Part shown: positions 44,988-53,853 of the stretch, one piece after another | Layout of the letters: the number at the start of each line of letters is the position of its first letter | Numbering within the stretch: the stretch's first letter is position 1 | Assembly (NCBI GenBank): GCA_902600895.1 | Contig: CACKLF010000004.1 | Coordinates: 1-64,000, forward strand | Source of the DNA: an uncultured Alphaproteobacteria bacterium | GTDB taxonomy: Bacteria > Pseudomonadota > Alphaproteobacteria > Rhodobacterales > Rhodobacteraceae | DNA: 64,000 nt | Direction of reading: 5' to 3' | The notes under the pieces: generated by a model | The model's database searches: none | What the model was told of the DNA's origin: nothing | Seen by the model: the letters and a program-made list of their open reading frames with translations, nothing else | Translations under genes and position numbers: made by a program

Positions 44988-46859
44988 TCAATTTTTATCT
45001 AGTCCATAAGGTTCCAGGGTTTTAATTATGTCATTAAGATAAGATTTATCTCGAGCCGTAATATATTCTTTCAAAATGATTTCGCCAGTTTTACCTTTTC
45101 CATCAATCGCTTTTTGTTGCATAAACATTTTCTGAGCTTTCTTTTGATTGCCATTTTTTTCGTATATGTATGCTAGCTGAATAAGTAAGGTTTGGTCTAC
45201 TCCCTTCCAATTTTGCTTTTCTTTTAACTTTTCAATACTAAATTTTTCAGCCTTTTCAAGTTGACCGTCCTCAATGAGAGCGTGCACATACATATAATAT
45301 ATCCAGGCAGCATGGTGAGGGTTGGTTAGCATTATTTTTTCATAGATTTCTATTGCTGAGGACAACTCGCCACATGAATGAATTACCAAGTTAGACATTC
45401 CCAGATCAGATGAATTTTTAGCTTGTCTGAGAAGACTGGGTATTCTATTACAAGCTTTATCATGGTCTCCTAAATATAATTCTATCAACCCTGCAAGTGC
45501 TTTTGGAGTGACCCAGTCATCAAATTCTTCAGATGTTTGAGTCGCAATTTCGTAAGCTTTTATCATATCCTTTTTAGTATCCTTTGAGATTCTCATCGTC
45601 ACTTTTCGCCAGTGAACCCAAGCCATTACAAATGCTAACCTAGGGTTGCCAGGATCCAAAGCAATGGCTTCTTTCCATAGACGCTCCGCTTTTTGGGAGC
45701 CTTCAGCTGTTTTTAGACCGAACGCAGCCCAAGCATTCAGATGCTTCTTGTAGGCTTCTGGGTTTTTGGTAAGAGGCTCATTTTCTATTCCCTCACCTCT
45801 GATTTTGACACTTAATTGCTCCATTATGGATAGACTGATGTTATCTTGTACATCAAATATTTCCTTATTGTCTTCAAATTTAAAGGACTGGGACCAAATA
45901 ACTTCAGCCATATTTAAATCAGTCATTTGAACACTCACTCTATAGGCACCAGCAAGACCTTGAACATCACCTCTTAAGATATATTGAACTCCGTATTTCT
46001 GTTTAATTAAATCATCTGTGAAATTATTATCTTTTGCATACTTTCCAGTGCTACCTGAAGGAACAAATATACTGTCATTTTGTGACAATGTTGTTACTAT
46101 ATTACTAGTAATTCCTGCACCAATGTAATCGTTATCCTTATTACCAGTTTGATTTTCTAAAGGCATGATCAAGATAGATGGTTTGTCTGAAAAAATTATG
46201 CTATTATTAGTATTTTCTGAAAAGTTAAAAGAAAAATAGAAAGCGGTGAAAAGCATTATTGTTAAAATAAATATGATCCCTGCTATGAGACCTGGATTTA
46301 TCTTCCGAGCATTTTTCAGGGAACGCTTTTGGCTAGGATCTAATAACACATCGTAAGCGTGAAATTCATTACTCTTAACTTTTTGAATGCCAAGGTCAAT
46401 GAAAGGCAACTTTAACTTACTATTGACTAAGTCAAAAATTGACTTCGATATTGATAAACCATTTGGTTGACAAAGAGACTCCAATCTAGCTGCAATGTTT
46501 ACGCCATCTCCCAAGAGATTTTTTTTCTCTTCAACAACATCACCCATATTAATTCCAATACGAAATTCGAGGTCTATCTTGGGTTGAATTTTTTCTCTGA
46601 ATTTTGCAAGGTTCTGCTGAAATTCCACACCGCATTCGACCGCTGAGACTGCACTCTTAAATTCTGCAAAAAAAGAGTCACCTCCTGTATTAAAGATCTT
46701 TCCTTCGTGTTTTTTTAAACATTGACTAAATATCTTTTCACATGAACGAAGCGTTTGCACTGCTTCATTTTCATTCTCTTCCATATGCTTGCTGTAACCC
46801 ACCACGTCGGTCGCCAATATTACAGCAATTTTGCGGCTTATTTTTGCAGCCATAGACAC
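44988..46859 (-). CDS. Class III adenylate/guanylate cyclase with TolB-like and TPR domains
   Basis: A 623-aa protein. Residues 10-165 are a class III cyclase domain with both metal-binding Asp (ILATDVVGYS and NTGGDSFFAEF), GINMGDVV and GDGVNIAARLESL. A single TM helix follows near 195-215, placing the C-terminal part on the far side of the membrane. That part contains a FlgO/TolB-like segment (KPSILIMPLENQTGNKDNDYIGAG) and TPR-like repeats to the end. Alphaproteobacteria have many such fusions that may link cAMP production to an extracytoplasmic signal. The second ATG (Met3) could also be used. Confidence 0.87.
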   Translation of the reverse strand: MSMAAKISRKIAVILATDVVGYSKHMEENENEAVQTLRSCEKIFSQCLKKHEGKIFNTGGDSFFAEFKSAVSAVECGVEFQQNLAKFREKIQPKIDLEFRIGINMGDVVEEKKNLLGDGVNIAARLESLCQPNGLSISKSIFDLVNSKLKLPFIDLGIQKVKSNEFHAYDVLLDPSQKRSLKNARKINPGLIAGIIFILTIMLFTAFYFSFNFSENTNNSIIFSDKPSILIMPLENQTGNKDNDYIGAGITSNIVTTLSQNDSIFVPSGSTGKYAKDNNFTDDLIKQKYGVQYILRGDVQGLAGAYRVSVQMTDLNMAEVIWSQSFKFEDNKEIFDVQDNISLSIMEQLSVKIRGEGIENEPLTKNPEAYKKHLNAWAAFGLKTAEGSQKAERLWKEAIALDPGNPRLAFVMAWVHWRKVTMRISKDTKKDMIKAYEIATQTSEEFDDWVTPKALAGLIELYLGDHDKACNRIPSLLRQAKNSSDLGMSNLVIHSCGELSSAIEIYEKIMLTNPHHAAWIYYMYVHALIEDGQLEKAEKFSIEKLKEKQNWKGVDQTLLIQLAYIYEKNGNQKKAQKMFMQQKAIDGKGKTGEIILKEYITARDKSYLNDIIKTLEPYGLDKN

Positions 46860-47016
46860 TCCTTTGTTAGGTTTTAATAATGAACTTAATAAATCTGAAA
46901 GTAAACTCTTTCAATTTGAATTTACTGGCAAGTAAAGATTAATTAAGGCTCTATGTTTTAGGTGTTAGATGGATTTGCATATGGCTCAATCAGATGGAAA
47001 GAAGTAGCATTAGGTT

Positions 47017-47904
47017 TTAAAAAGTTTTAGTCCTTTGCTTTAGTTGCTCAAAGAAGTAGAGAGACAATAAAACGATTACAAAGCCAATTGACTCAGTAAT
47101 TGACAAGATTTGGTTTAAAACTGCCATTGCAATTAGAGTAGCTAGTAAAGGTTCTATAGATGCTAGAACTGATGCCCTCGTTATTCCAATAATTTTTGAA
47201 CCCATAAAAAATAAAGTATAACTTAGGATATAAAAGGTGCCATTTAATATAAGGGCTATAAAGCCCCAGTTATCTTTTGGCAAAGTCAAATCGAACTTAA
47301 AGATGACATATGCAATCAATAAAAATATTACTGCCCAAAAATTAAGGTGAAAATTCAGTAATTGGGAGCCAATATTATCTGCTAATTTACTCGAAGAATA
47401 AATAAATAATATCATTAAGGCTAACGCGAAAAAACTAATTAAAAATCCGTATAAATTTCCTGATAATGTGCCGTCATAAATAAGAAAGATAACACCTAGG
47501 GCAACGCACAAAATACAAAGCCATTGTTTTGGGTAGATAATTGCTTCACCTCTTAAATGAGTGATAAGTGCAATTCCAATTGGAAATGCATATACAATAG
47601 CCATTATTAAACCGATATCTAAAAATAGTACTGCATAAAAAGTAGTTGCTATTAATGCAACATGAACAAAGCTGACCATAAGAAGAGGCCATAGAAACTT
47701 TGCATGGGCTAATATATTTATTTTTTGAATTGTCACTAACGGAATTAATAGCAGGAAACCTATAAGGCATCGCGAGAGCACCACTAAAAACAAGGACGAA
47801 CCATAATCTAAAGAAATCTTAGCGGTAGTGGGCACTATGGCAAAACATAAAGAAGATATTACAACAATTAACAAGCCTGTCCCGTTCTGACCCAATCTAA
47901 GCAA
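47017..47904 (-). CDS. EamA/DMT family transporter
   Basis: A 295-aa protein with about ten TM segments in two EamA repeats (ATTFYAVLFLDIGLIMAIVYAFPIGIALITHL in the first; TLFFMGSKIIGITRASVLASIEPLLATLIAM in the second). The latter has the ASIEPL motif typical of this exporter family. The substrate is unknown. It reads in the same direction as the cyclase, with 157 bp between them. Confidence 0.82.
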   Translation of the reverse strand: MLRLGQNGTGLLIVVISSLCFAIVPTTAKISLDYGSSLFLVVLSRCLIGFLLLIPLVTIQKINILAHAKFLWPLLMVSFVHVALIATTFYAVLFLDIGLIMAIVYAFPIGIALITHLRGEAIIYPKQWLCILCVALGVIFLIYDGTLSGNLYGFLISFFALALMILFIYSSSKLADNIGSQLLNFHLNFWAVIFLLIAYVIFKFDLTLPKDNWGFIALILNGTFYILSYTLFFMGSKIIGITRASVLASIEPLLATLIAMAVLNQILSITESIGFVIVLLSLYFFEQLKQRTKTF

Positions 47905-48024
47905 AAAATATTCCTTTCAGGTGCATTTAAAAAGAGAAACTCGGTATAGTAGTAAACGATTCCAAAGATTAAATTAATTCTTTCGTGGCGTAATACTTTT
48001 TTACTTCCTTGTTTGCTAAATTTG

Positions 48025-49164
48025 CTAACCCAAAAAAATTCGTTCAAAAAACCACCATAAGCCAAAAAGTCCAACAAATAGGGAGCCGGGTATTGTTACA
48101 AAGGTGCGATAGAGTGCGTTTGTTTTGAACGTGTAAGCGAGAATTAAATATCCAGCAAAAAGTAGAAAAAGTTGGCCAAGTTCAACACCGATGTTGAAAC
48201 CGATTAACGCCCATAAAAAATAATCCTTTGGTAGACCAAAGTTTGCTAAGACGCTAGCAAAACCGAGCCCATGTAACAATCCGAAAGCAAATATTGTTAC
48301 TAATCTATATTCGGTAAGTCTGGCCTTGAATATGTTTTCGGCTGCTATAAAGGTTATAGAAAGAGCTATCAATGGTTCGATTATTTTAGCTGATATGCTT
48401 ATGAACCCAGCGGAGCTCAACCCAAGTGTAATTGTGTGAGCTAAGGTGAATATTGAGATTTGAAAAACTAAAGGATATATTCTTGGGCTAAAAAATAATA
48501 AGCCTAAAACGAAGAGAATGTGATCTAGACCTTTAGGGATAATATGGGTAAATCCTACAGGTATGTAATCAGCAAATGTATTGGTCCAGGATGTCTGTGC
48601 TCTCGGATTATTTGAAATTAAGAAACTTTTTTCACCTGTTAATAGATATTGGGTGGTACCATTTTCTACTCCGCCTTGACGTAAAATTATATCTCCCTGC
48701 TTTTTTTTTGCTTGAAAAAAGAACGGCCTCATTTCTTCTACTTTAACAAAAAAATTAACTGTACTCAGGCGAGGCATTTCTAAGTTATCAATATCTTCAG
48801 TTTCGACGGATGAAAGAATAAACTCATTTAATATTTCTCCATCCTCCGTAAAAATGAAAAATGATGATTTAAAATCTTCCCATCTCTCCACAAAAACATC
48901 CTGTAATTCTCCGCTCTTAAGAGCCCTTAGTTTCTCGTAAAATGCTGAGTTGTCATGTTCGCTTGTTTCATCAACTATTGAAAAGTCTACACCACTGATA
49001 TATGCCTCAAGGTTAGTAGTATATTTTATATCTATACGCTCTTTACCTATTTCTATATCTACCATGTTTGGTGTTAACTCGTGTGCAAAAAGAGGTGATG
49101 AAATGAAAATAAAGCAAGCATTAAGCAGGGTGGTAAAAAAGATAAATGCATTAGGTTTTGCCAT
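48025..49164 (-). CDS. HupE/UreJ_2-type membrane protein
   Basis: A 379-aa protein with a signal peptide (residues 1-28, ending SSPLFA|HELTPN), a periplasmic beta-rich domain of about 160 aa, and a C-terminal membrane domain with seven helices. The latter starts with the HupE-like motif FTHIIPKGLDHILFVLGLLFFS and includes FTLAHTITLGLSS and GLLHGLGFASVLANFG, whose His could bind a metal. The family is linked with nickel or cobalt handling, but that is only inferred. The first 62 bp overlap the divergent DUF4198 gene at its 5' end. Confidence 0.85.
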   Translation of the reverse strand: MAKPNAFIFFTTLLNACFIFISSPLFAHELTPNMVDIEIGKERIDIKYTTNLEAYISGVDFSIVDETSEHDNSAFYEKLRALKSGELQDVFVERWEDFKSSFFIFTEDGEILNEFILSSVETEDIDNLEMPRLSTVNFFVKVEEMRPFFFQAKKKQGDIILRQGGVENGTTQYLLTGEKSFLISNNPRAQTSWTNTFADYIPVGFTHIIPKGLDHILFVLGLLFFSPRIYPLVFQISIFTLAHTITLGLSSAGFISISAKIIEPLIALSITFIAAENIFKARLTEYRLVTIFAFGLLHGLGFASVLANFGLPKDYFLWALIGFNIGVELGQLFLLFAGYLILAYTFKTNALYRTFVTIPGSLFVGLFGLWWFFERIFLG

Positions 49165-49963
49165 ATTTTTATTTATTTCATTTGCAGTTTACACTTTTCC
49201 AAATATGTCAGCACATTCCCACGAGATGTGGTTAGAGCCTAAAGAATTTCAGTTAAATACTAATGAACTATTAGAAGTCAATATCAAACTTGGAGAAAAG
49301 CTTCAGGGAATTAACATTCCCTTTATTCCACATTATTTTGAGGAATTCTATTGGAGCCAAGGTGGGGAGAAAGTTAGCGTTGATTCAAGGCTAGGTGATA
49401 GACCGGCTTTTTCCAAAACCATTGATAATGATGGCTTAATGTCAATCGTTTATGTCTCAAAACCCTCAAATTTAACGTACAATGACTTTAAAAAGTTTGA
49501 AAAGTTTGCTGAACATAAGGACCTAGGGCCAGTAAGGCAGCTGCATCAAAGATATGGGTTTTCTTCAAAAACATTTAGTGAAACTTATCGTCGCTTTGCG
49601 AAGGCAATTGTTGGTATTGGTTCGGCTCAGGGAAATGATAGGTATTTTGGATTAACAACTGAATTTATACTTTTGAATAATCCATATGAAGATAATAGTA
49701 AGAATGTTGTGGAGCTAAAATTAGTTTATGAAGAAAAGCCAAGGGGAGATGCACAGGTGGAGGTTTTTGAGCGTTCCCCATCTGGCAAAGTGAAAATTTT
49801 TTTGGTGAAAACTTCAGGAGATGGAGTTGCTGTTATACCTATAAAAAGAGGTTACGAATACCTTTTTGATGCTGTAAAATTAAGAAAAGCAGAACAATCT
49901 CCAGGTCAAACTGCGGTCTGGGAAACTTTGTGGGCTGCATTAATGATAAGAATACCTCAATAA
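49103..49963 (+). CDS. DUF4198 family exported protein
   Basis: From ATG 49103, preceded by AGAGGTGATG, the protein is 286 aa. It has a hydrophobic signal (about residues 15-33) and the DUF4198 hallmark HSHEMWLEPKEFQL, then VKLGEKLQG-like and FILLNNPYED and a final GYEYLFDAVKLRK. DUF4198 proteins are periplasmic and often sit beside metal-uptake membrane proteins, here HupE, so a joint metal-related role is plausible. The reading frame stays open further upstream (to 48950), but the Shine-Dalgarno and signal peptide mark 49103. Confidence 0.82.
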   Translation: MKIKQALSRVVKKINALGFAIFLFISFAVYTFPNMSAHSHEMWLEPKEFQLNTNELLEVNIKLGEKLQGINIPFIPHYFEEFYWSQGGEKVSVDSRLGDRPAFSKTIDNDGLMSIVYVSKPSNLTYNDFKKFEKFAEHKDLGPVRQLHQRYGFSSKTFSETYRRFAKAIVGIGSAQGNDRYFGLTTEFILLNNPYEDNSKNVVELKLVYEEKPRGDAQVEVFERSPSGKVKIFLVKTSGDGVAVIPIKRGYEYLFDAVKLRKAEQSPGQTAVWETLWAALMIRIPQ

Positions 49964-50112
49964 CTAAATTTATTATTAAGAGGGTTTAGGCTTCCATTTT
50001 GAAACATTTAAAATTATTTCATTGGACTATTGGTAACAACTTAAGTCATCTCAATGTTTGAGATTGCCCTTATTGTACTACTTTAACCCGGGAATAAAAT
50101 ACCAGACACAGC

Positions 50113-50427
50113 TTAGATTTTCCTGACTTCACTGATTTTATAAGGGTCGTAAAGAACTGAGGTTTCCACAATAAGGGAACCGTCACTCCTAAGCTGTCTT
50201 GGATTTCTAATCTGAACGTGGGCCTTTATATGTGAAGCCGGCACAATACCATATTCGAAGTCGTTAGTTTTCGCCCACTCCGTTTTATCTCTTAAATCTG
50301 AGGGTTTTATTGGGATTCCTCCTAACAAGGTTAAATGTCTCTCATCCAGCTAAGCTATGGGGAAGTGGAAGAACTCATTTAATCTTACAAATTCATTTCT
50401 AATAAACGCTTCCATGTATTTTTGCAT
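50113..50427 (-). pseudogene. NTF2-like small protein interrupted by a TAG codon
   Basis: A 104-codon frame from ATG 50427 reads MQKYMEAFIRNEFVRLNEFF then HFPIA, meets TAG at 50350-50352 (codon 26), and continues in frame LDERHLTLLGGIPIKPSDL through HIKAHVQIRNPRQL to VLYDPYKISEVRKI. The N-terminal helix followed by a FxFPxxxLD strand is typical of SnoaL/NTF2-like proteins. A shorter product could start at a TTG after the stop, but the in-frame upstream part looks like genuine family sequence. Confidence 0.55.
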
Positions 50428-50615
50428 AAAGTGAAAAGACTCTTTTTTTCGTGTGGAAACATAAAATTTTATCAATTTTCCTCAATAGTACACCATGTGA
50501 GCTAAACTATTTTATCTAGAAATGAAAGACTGGAAATTAAAACGTCTTACAGGTAAAACAAAATATGTAAAATAATGTTGACGAAATGTAAAAAAATATC
50601 TTTTGGGAGAATAAA

Positions 50616-51014
50616 TTGAAAAAAAGAAATTTTATCGCGACACATACCTTTCATTCACAACAGTCAAAAAAACAATTTTTTTCTTTTGTGAAAGAAATTA
50701 AGACTAATTCGGAGTGGTTTGAAGAAACAGACGAAATAAAGAACAGGTTCTTAAAAAGTTTAGTTTCCAGAGATCTAATTAAGGAAGAGGGCTTAGAAAA
50801 TGTGAATACTTCCGATTATGCTTTAATGCTACAAATTTTTGTTGGGAGAGGAGATTTTTTCTTTTGCCACTGGATGGCAGTTGATGAGCAATCAATTATT
50901 GACCGTCTCAGTGCAGATGGTAGTGACGAATTTATGATCACTATGGCAACACCAGTGGAATTCCCAAAGATGAATTTAGATTACCTAGTTCCCATGATAA
51001 AACGTATTAAATAA
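50616..51014 (+). CDS. Hypothetical 132-residue protein
   Basis: A TTG start at 50616 is preceded by GGGAGA. The protein is soluble, with a pattern of strands and helices (FIATHTFHSQQSKKQFFSFV, then DYALMLQIFVGRGDFFFCHWMAVDEQSII, then EFMITMATPVEFPKMNLDYL). This suggests a dimeric alpha/beta-barrel-like fold, but no family is recognised. It converges on the DUF924 gene with a gap of 7 bp. Confidence 0.6.
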   Translation: MKKRNFIATHTFHSQQSKKQFFSFVKEIKTNSEWFEETDEIKNRFLKSLVSRDLIKEEGLENVNTSDYALMLQIFVGRGDFFFCHWMAVDEQSIIDRLSADGSDEFMITMATPVEFPKMNLDYLVPMIKRIK

Positions 51015-51021
51015 CTGACTT

Positions 51022-51753
51022 TCAATCAATCTTTTTATCAAATGAAAGATTTCCTCCTGCCCATGTTGGTAGCTTCTCTTTGTCTGCTAGCCATGCTTTT
51101 TCTTCCCGCGTATTAGTTCTACCTAATTCTGAATTCCTTTGCGGATAACGGCCAAACTTATCCAGAACCTGCCTATGTTGATCTACAGCTTTTTTGTTTA
51201 TTTCAAATAACTTAAAGTGGGGATACTTATCAATAGTAATATCGATGATTTCACAAGCACTATTTAGATCTGTGATGTCCTCAGAATGAGCTAAAGCCCA
51301 TGGCAAGAGATATAGCAGTGCCGGAGGTAATTTAAGGGTATCATCAATCTTATTTTTCTTCATAAGATCTTTGAAAAGCTCTCTCCCTATCTGATCATAG
51401 GAAAAAGCTTCAGCTTTACCTCTAAAACATGATCTTGAAAGCTGATCCGCTAATAATACTCTTGCGGCCTGGCCTTCAATTGTGCCCCAGTTGTCCTCTG
51501 TTAGAGTTGTGGGCTCCGATTTTAATTCTCGAATAACAGGTGAAAATGGCTGACACAGGTGGTCTAGAGCAGTCCCACTTCCAAACCATATACTTAATAA
51601 GGGTTCCACATTGTTGTCAAAATGAAGGGATTTTCTAGCCTTGGTATCTTCTATATTACAGCCGCAAAAGTAGTTTAAAATACTTTGAGGATTTCTTGGA
51701 TTTTGTAGAGCAGCTACGACTGCAGGTATTTTAGCAAATTCTTTTGGTAACAT
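51022..51753 (-). CDS. DUF924 family protein
   Basis: A 243-aa helical protein of the DUF924 family. It has the signatures ILNYFCGCNIEDTKARKSL, LLADQLSRSCFRGKAEAFSYD and FGRYPQRNSELGRTNTREEKAWL, where the family has FGRFPHRN..LGR. DUF924 is TPR-like in fold and common in Proteobacteria, with no known biochemical role. No operon partner is evident. Confidence 0.85.
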   Translation of the reverse strand: MLPKEFAKIPAVVAALQNPRNPQSILNYFCGCNIEDTKARKSLHFDNNVEPLLSIWFGSGTALDHLCQPFSPVIRELKSEPTTLTEDNWGTIEGQAARVLLADQLSRSCFRGKAEAFSYDQIGRELFKDLMKKNKIDDTLKLPPALLYLLPWALAHSEDITDLNSACEIIDITIDKYPHFKLFEINKKAVDQHRQVLDKFGRYPQRNSELGRTNTREEKAWLADKEKLPTWAGGNLSFDKKID

Positions 51754-51931
51754 TACTTTTATTTTCTGATATATTTTTATAAATCAAGTAAAAGAGCAGT
51801 CTATTGAGAGAATGCTCTTCAGGAGAACAATAATATAATTTAGACCCAAGCAGTGTATCAAAATTTAAATAGTGTTAGAAGTGTAAAGTGTATGAGTCAC
51901 AAGTAATTTTTGCTGGATGAGGAGATAATTA

Positions 51932-52228
51932 ATGAGTGTAGCCAATGTTACAATGTTTGAATTCCAGAACTCGCAATCTGTAGAAGAATTTGCATCTTGG
52001 TATAAAGGCCATGGAACTTATCCTAATAATGATATTTCACTTTTTGTCCGTACGGGAGAGACATCAGCCATTGGCATCTCAGTATATCCTACGGAAGAAG
52101 ATAGAAATAATGCTGATAGGTTGAGAAATGAGAGTGCATCAAGTGATTTATCTGATATAGTAAGAGAGATAATACCACTGAGCGGCGATGTCCTAGTCCA
52201 CTTTTTAAAAGGAAAATTAGTAGAGTAG
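51932..52228 (+). CDS. Small ferredoxin-fold-like protein
   Basis: A 98-aa soluble protein preceded by GAGGAG. MSVANVTMFEFQNSQSVEEFASWY is followed by SAIGISVYPTEEDRNNADRL and a C-terminal GDVLVHFLKGKL. The strand-helix-strand order resembles the ABM-like proteins at 43009 and 55454, so it may be part of the same loose paralogous set. No catalytic residue is recognised. Confidence 0.55.
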   Translation: MSVANVTMFEFQNSQSVEEFASWYKGHGTYPNNDISLFVRTGETSAIGISVYPTEEDRNNADRLRNESASSDLSDIVREIIPLSGDVLVHFLKGKLVE

Positions 52229-52303
52229 TAGTGGGAATATGAATAGCTGTGATGGGGTTATACAAAGATAAATTCAAATCCCGCTTTTACAGAGTTAGAG
52301 TTC

Positions 52304-52438
52304 ATGAGTAGATATTATTTTATAGTTGCTAAATTCTTAATACTTATATTCAATCCTGTATGGAAAATTTTTATTGGGTTTTGGCTACAGTATAAATATG
52401 GAATAAAAAGAAAATCAAAAAAAAGAAGAAGAAACTAG
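52304..52438 (+). CDS. 44-residue membrane peptide with strongly basic tail
   Basis: An ATG at 52304 opens a 44-codon frame: a hydrophobic segment (FIVAKFLILIFNPVWKIFIG) and a C-terminus of eleven Lys/Arg in the last fourteen residues. AGAG precedes the start at a plausible distance. No family is recognised. Such a tail would hold the C-terminus on the cytoplasmic face or bind nucleic acid. Support is modest. Confidence 0.35.
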   Translation: MSRYYFIVAKFLILIFNPVWKIFIGFWLQYKYGIKRKSKKRRRN

Positions 52439-52451
52439 AAAAGTAAGATAT

Positions 52452-52799
52452 TTATTTTCTGGAATATTCCGAAATAACAACACCTCTGTTATTTGTAATT
52501 TTGAAGACAAACTTTTTTAAAAACTCGCTTCGCGTTTTTCCAAATTCTTCATCGATAATATTTTGACACTTTTCATAGCCCTCTTTACTGTCATATTCAA
52601 AGACCATGGATACTCGGTATTGCTCTTTGTTCCATACCTTCGATATTACGTGTCTAATTAAACCTGCATTGGAAAGCCGTGCGTAGAGACTTTCTGTCCA
52701 AATTTCTTCAATCGATTTAATAAAAAAATCTCGCTCATTTTCGCTTGTAAAGTCCATATAGAGACTATTCAGAAATACTGTCTCATCATTCTTTTCCAT
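52452..52799 (-). CDS. Small ferredoxin-fold-like protein (ABM/EthD type)
   Basis: From ATG 52799 the protein is 115 aa; a GTG at 52814 would add five residues. It starts EKNDETVFLNSLYMDFTSENE, has VISKVWNKEQYRVSMVFEYDSKEGYEKCQNII and ends NNRGVVISEYSRK. The YxVSMVF strand followed by a YDSKEGYE helix is typical of small dimeric alpha/beta-barrel proteins. A degraded relative of its C-terminus is at 38062-38208. The function is unknown. Confidence 0.6.
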   Translation of the reverse strand: MEKNDETVFLNSLYMDFTSENERDFFIKSIEEIWTESLYARLSNAGLIRHVISKVWNKEQYRVSMVFEYDSKEGYEKCQNIIDEEFGKTRSEFLKKFVFKITNNRGVVISEYSRK

Positions 52800-52934
52800 T
52801 TCTTTTGTACCCACTCATTACAAATCTCATATGGTTATATAATAGTAAAAAAAAATTGAAAGAATTTTGTCTGGGGCCATTGTATATCTGGCTTTTCACA
52901 CCTACGTATCCGCTGTTATCATCGGAGGGATTTT

Positions 52935-53144
52935 ATGGCAAAATTACAGTTAAGTGATAAAGATAAATCAGATCTGCAAGAATCATATGAAAATTTTTTT
53001 GGAAGAAATTCCACTGACTATTCGGAAAAGTCGAAGGCATTAAGCAGAAAGGTGTATATTTACGGCTTCATAATCGCTGCACTGGTTTTGGCGCTTGCAT
53101 TTATCCCGAAATTCCTAGTTGAGAATATCACCCCTATTGTATAG
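52935..53144 (+). CDS. Small C-terminally anchored membrane protein
   Basis: A 69-aa protein preceded by GGAGGG. A soluble helical N-terminus (KLQLSDKDKSDLQESYENFF) is followed by one TM helix (VYIYGFIIAALVLALAFIPKFL) near the C-terminus. No family is recognised. It is the first of four plus-strand genes (52935-54177) with short or overlapping spacings. Confidence 0.55.
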   Translation: MAKLQLSDKDKSDLQESYENFFGRNSTDYSEKSKALSRKVYIYGFIIAALVLALAFIPKFLVENITPIV

Positions 53145-53165
53145 TAATGAAGCTTCAAAACAGAT

Positions 53166-53423
53166 ATGACCGATTATATAACTACTTTTTATGGCTTAAG
53201 CTCGGCCAAATGCGACTGGTGTAAAAGGGTTTATAACCCGCATCCTGACTATTGTGAACCTATACCGGTAAAGCGGATTACGTTGTCAAAAAATTTATCC
53301 ATATATTTATGTTTTTCTTGTTTTGAAACTGAAACTGAAAAATCCAAACTTAATGATAATAATTTGTTAAATCGGATAAAAGAAAAATCAAAGACACTTA
53401 AATTGGTTAATTTAAATGATTAA
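53166..53423 (+). CDS. Small zinc-ribbon-like protein
   Basis: An 85-aa protein with CDWC at residues 16-19, a further Cys near 30 (PDYCEPIPV) and CFSC at residues 49-52. This is a zinc-ribbon-like four-Cys arrangement that could bind Zn or a nucleic acid or protein partner. The C-terminal third is Lys-rich helix. It overlaps the next gene by 8 nt, so the two are translationally coupled. The function is unknown. Confidence 0.55.
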   Translation: MTDYITTFYGLSSAKCDWCKRVYNPHPDYCEPIPVKRITLSKNLSIYLCFSCFETETEKSKLNDNNLLNRIKEKSKTLKLVNLND

Positions 53424-53853
53424 ATCTAAGCATGGAATGTTACAACGCGAGAGCTTTTTCGCTTATATCACCTTTATGACTTTATGTTTATTATTGGTGC
53501 TTAAAGGAAGCTCGGTTGCTTCTACATTAGGATATCAAGAAAAAGAGATATCCAAATGGGTAATCGTTTTTTATCAAGTCGTTTTAGGTAAGGAGAAGGA
53601 CACCATTGAATTTTCTGGGCTTAAACAGGTATCACACTTACCTAATACAGCTGGTCATTCACAGATCTCTGAGACTTATCATACTAATCAAAAATCTTGT
53701 GAGTCAGTTTTGAAGAAGTTCAAGGGAGAGAATAAAATTAAAAAGGTACCCTCATTCTATTCACAGAACGTATATATATTGACAAGTGATTATCTGTTAA
53801 GCAACGAAAGTCGAGTTATAGTTAACGCTTTTCAGTGTATGAAAATTTTTTGA
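53416..53853 (+). CDS. Membrane-anchored or secreted protein, unknown function
   Basis: A 145-aa protein with a hydrophobic N-terminal helix (about residues 14-33, FFAYITFMTLCLLLVLKG) followed by an exported-looking domain. The mature part has two Cys, in QKSCESVLKKF and at the end in NAFQCMKIF, in positions resembling the secreted protein at 35661-36023. It ends exactly where the HNH gene begins (TGA then ATG). The function is unknown. Confidence 0.5.
   Translation: MIKSKHGMLQRESFFAYITFMTLCLLLVLKGSSVASTLGYQEKEISKWVIVFYQVVLGKEKDTIEFSGLKQVSHLPNTAGHSQISETYHTNQKSCESVLKKFKGENKIKKVPSFYSQNVYILTSDYLLSNESRVIVNAFQCMKIF

Noticed and set aside
48950-49102. Longer N-terminus for the DUF4198 protein
   Set aside because: Would be antisense to HupE codons and lacks a signal peptide; ATG 49103 has the ribosome-binding site.
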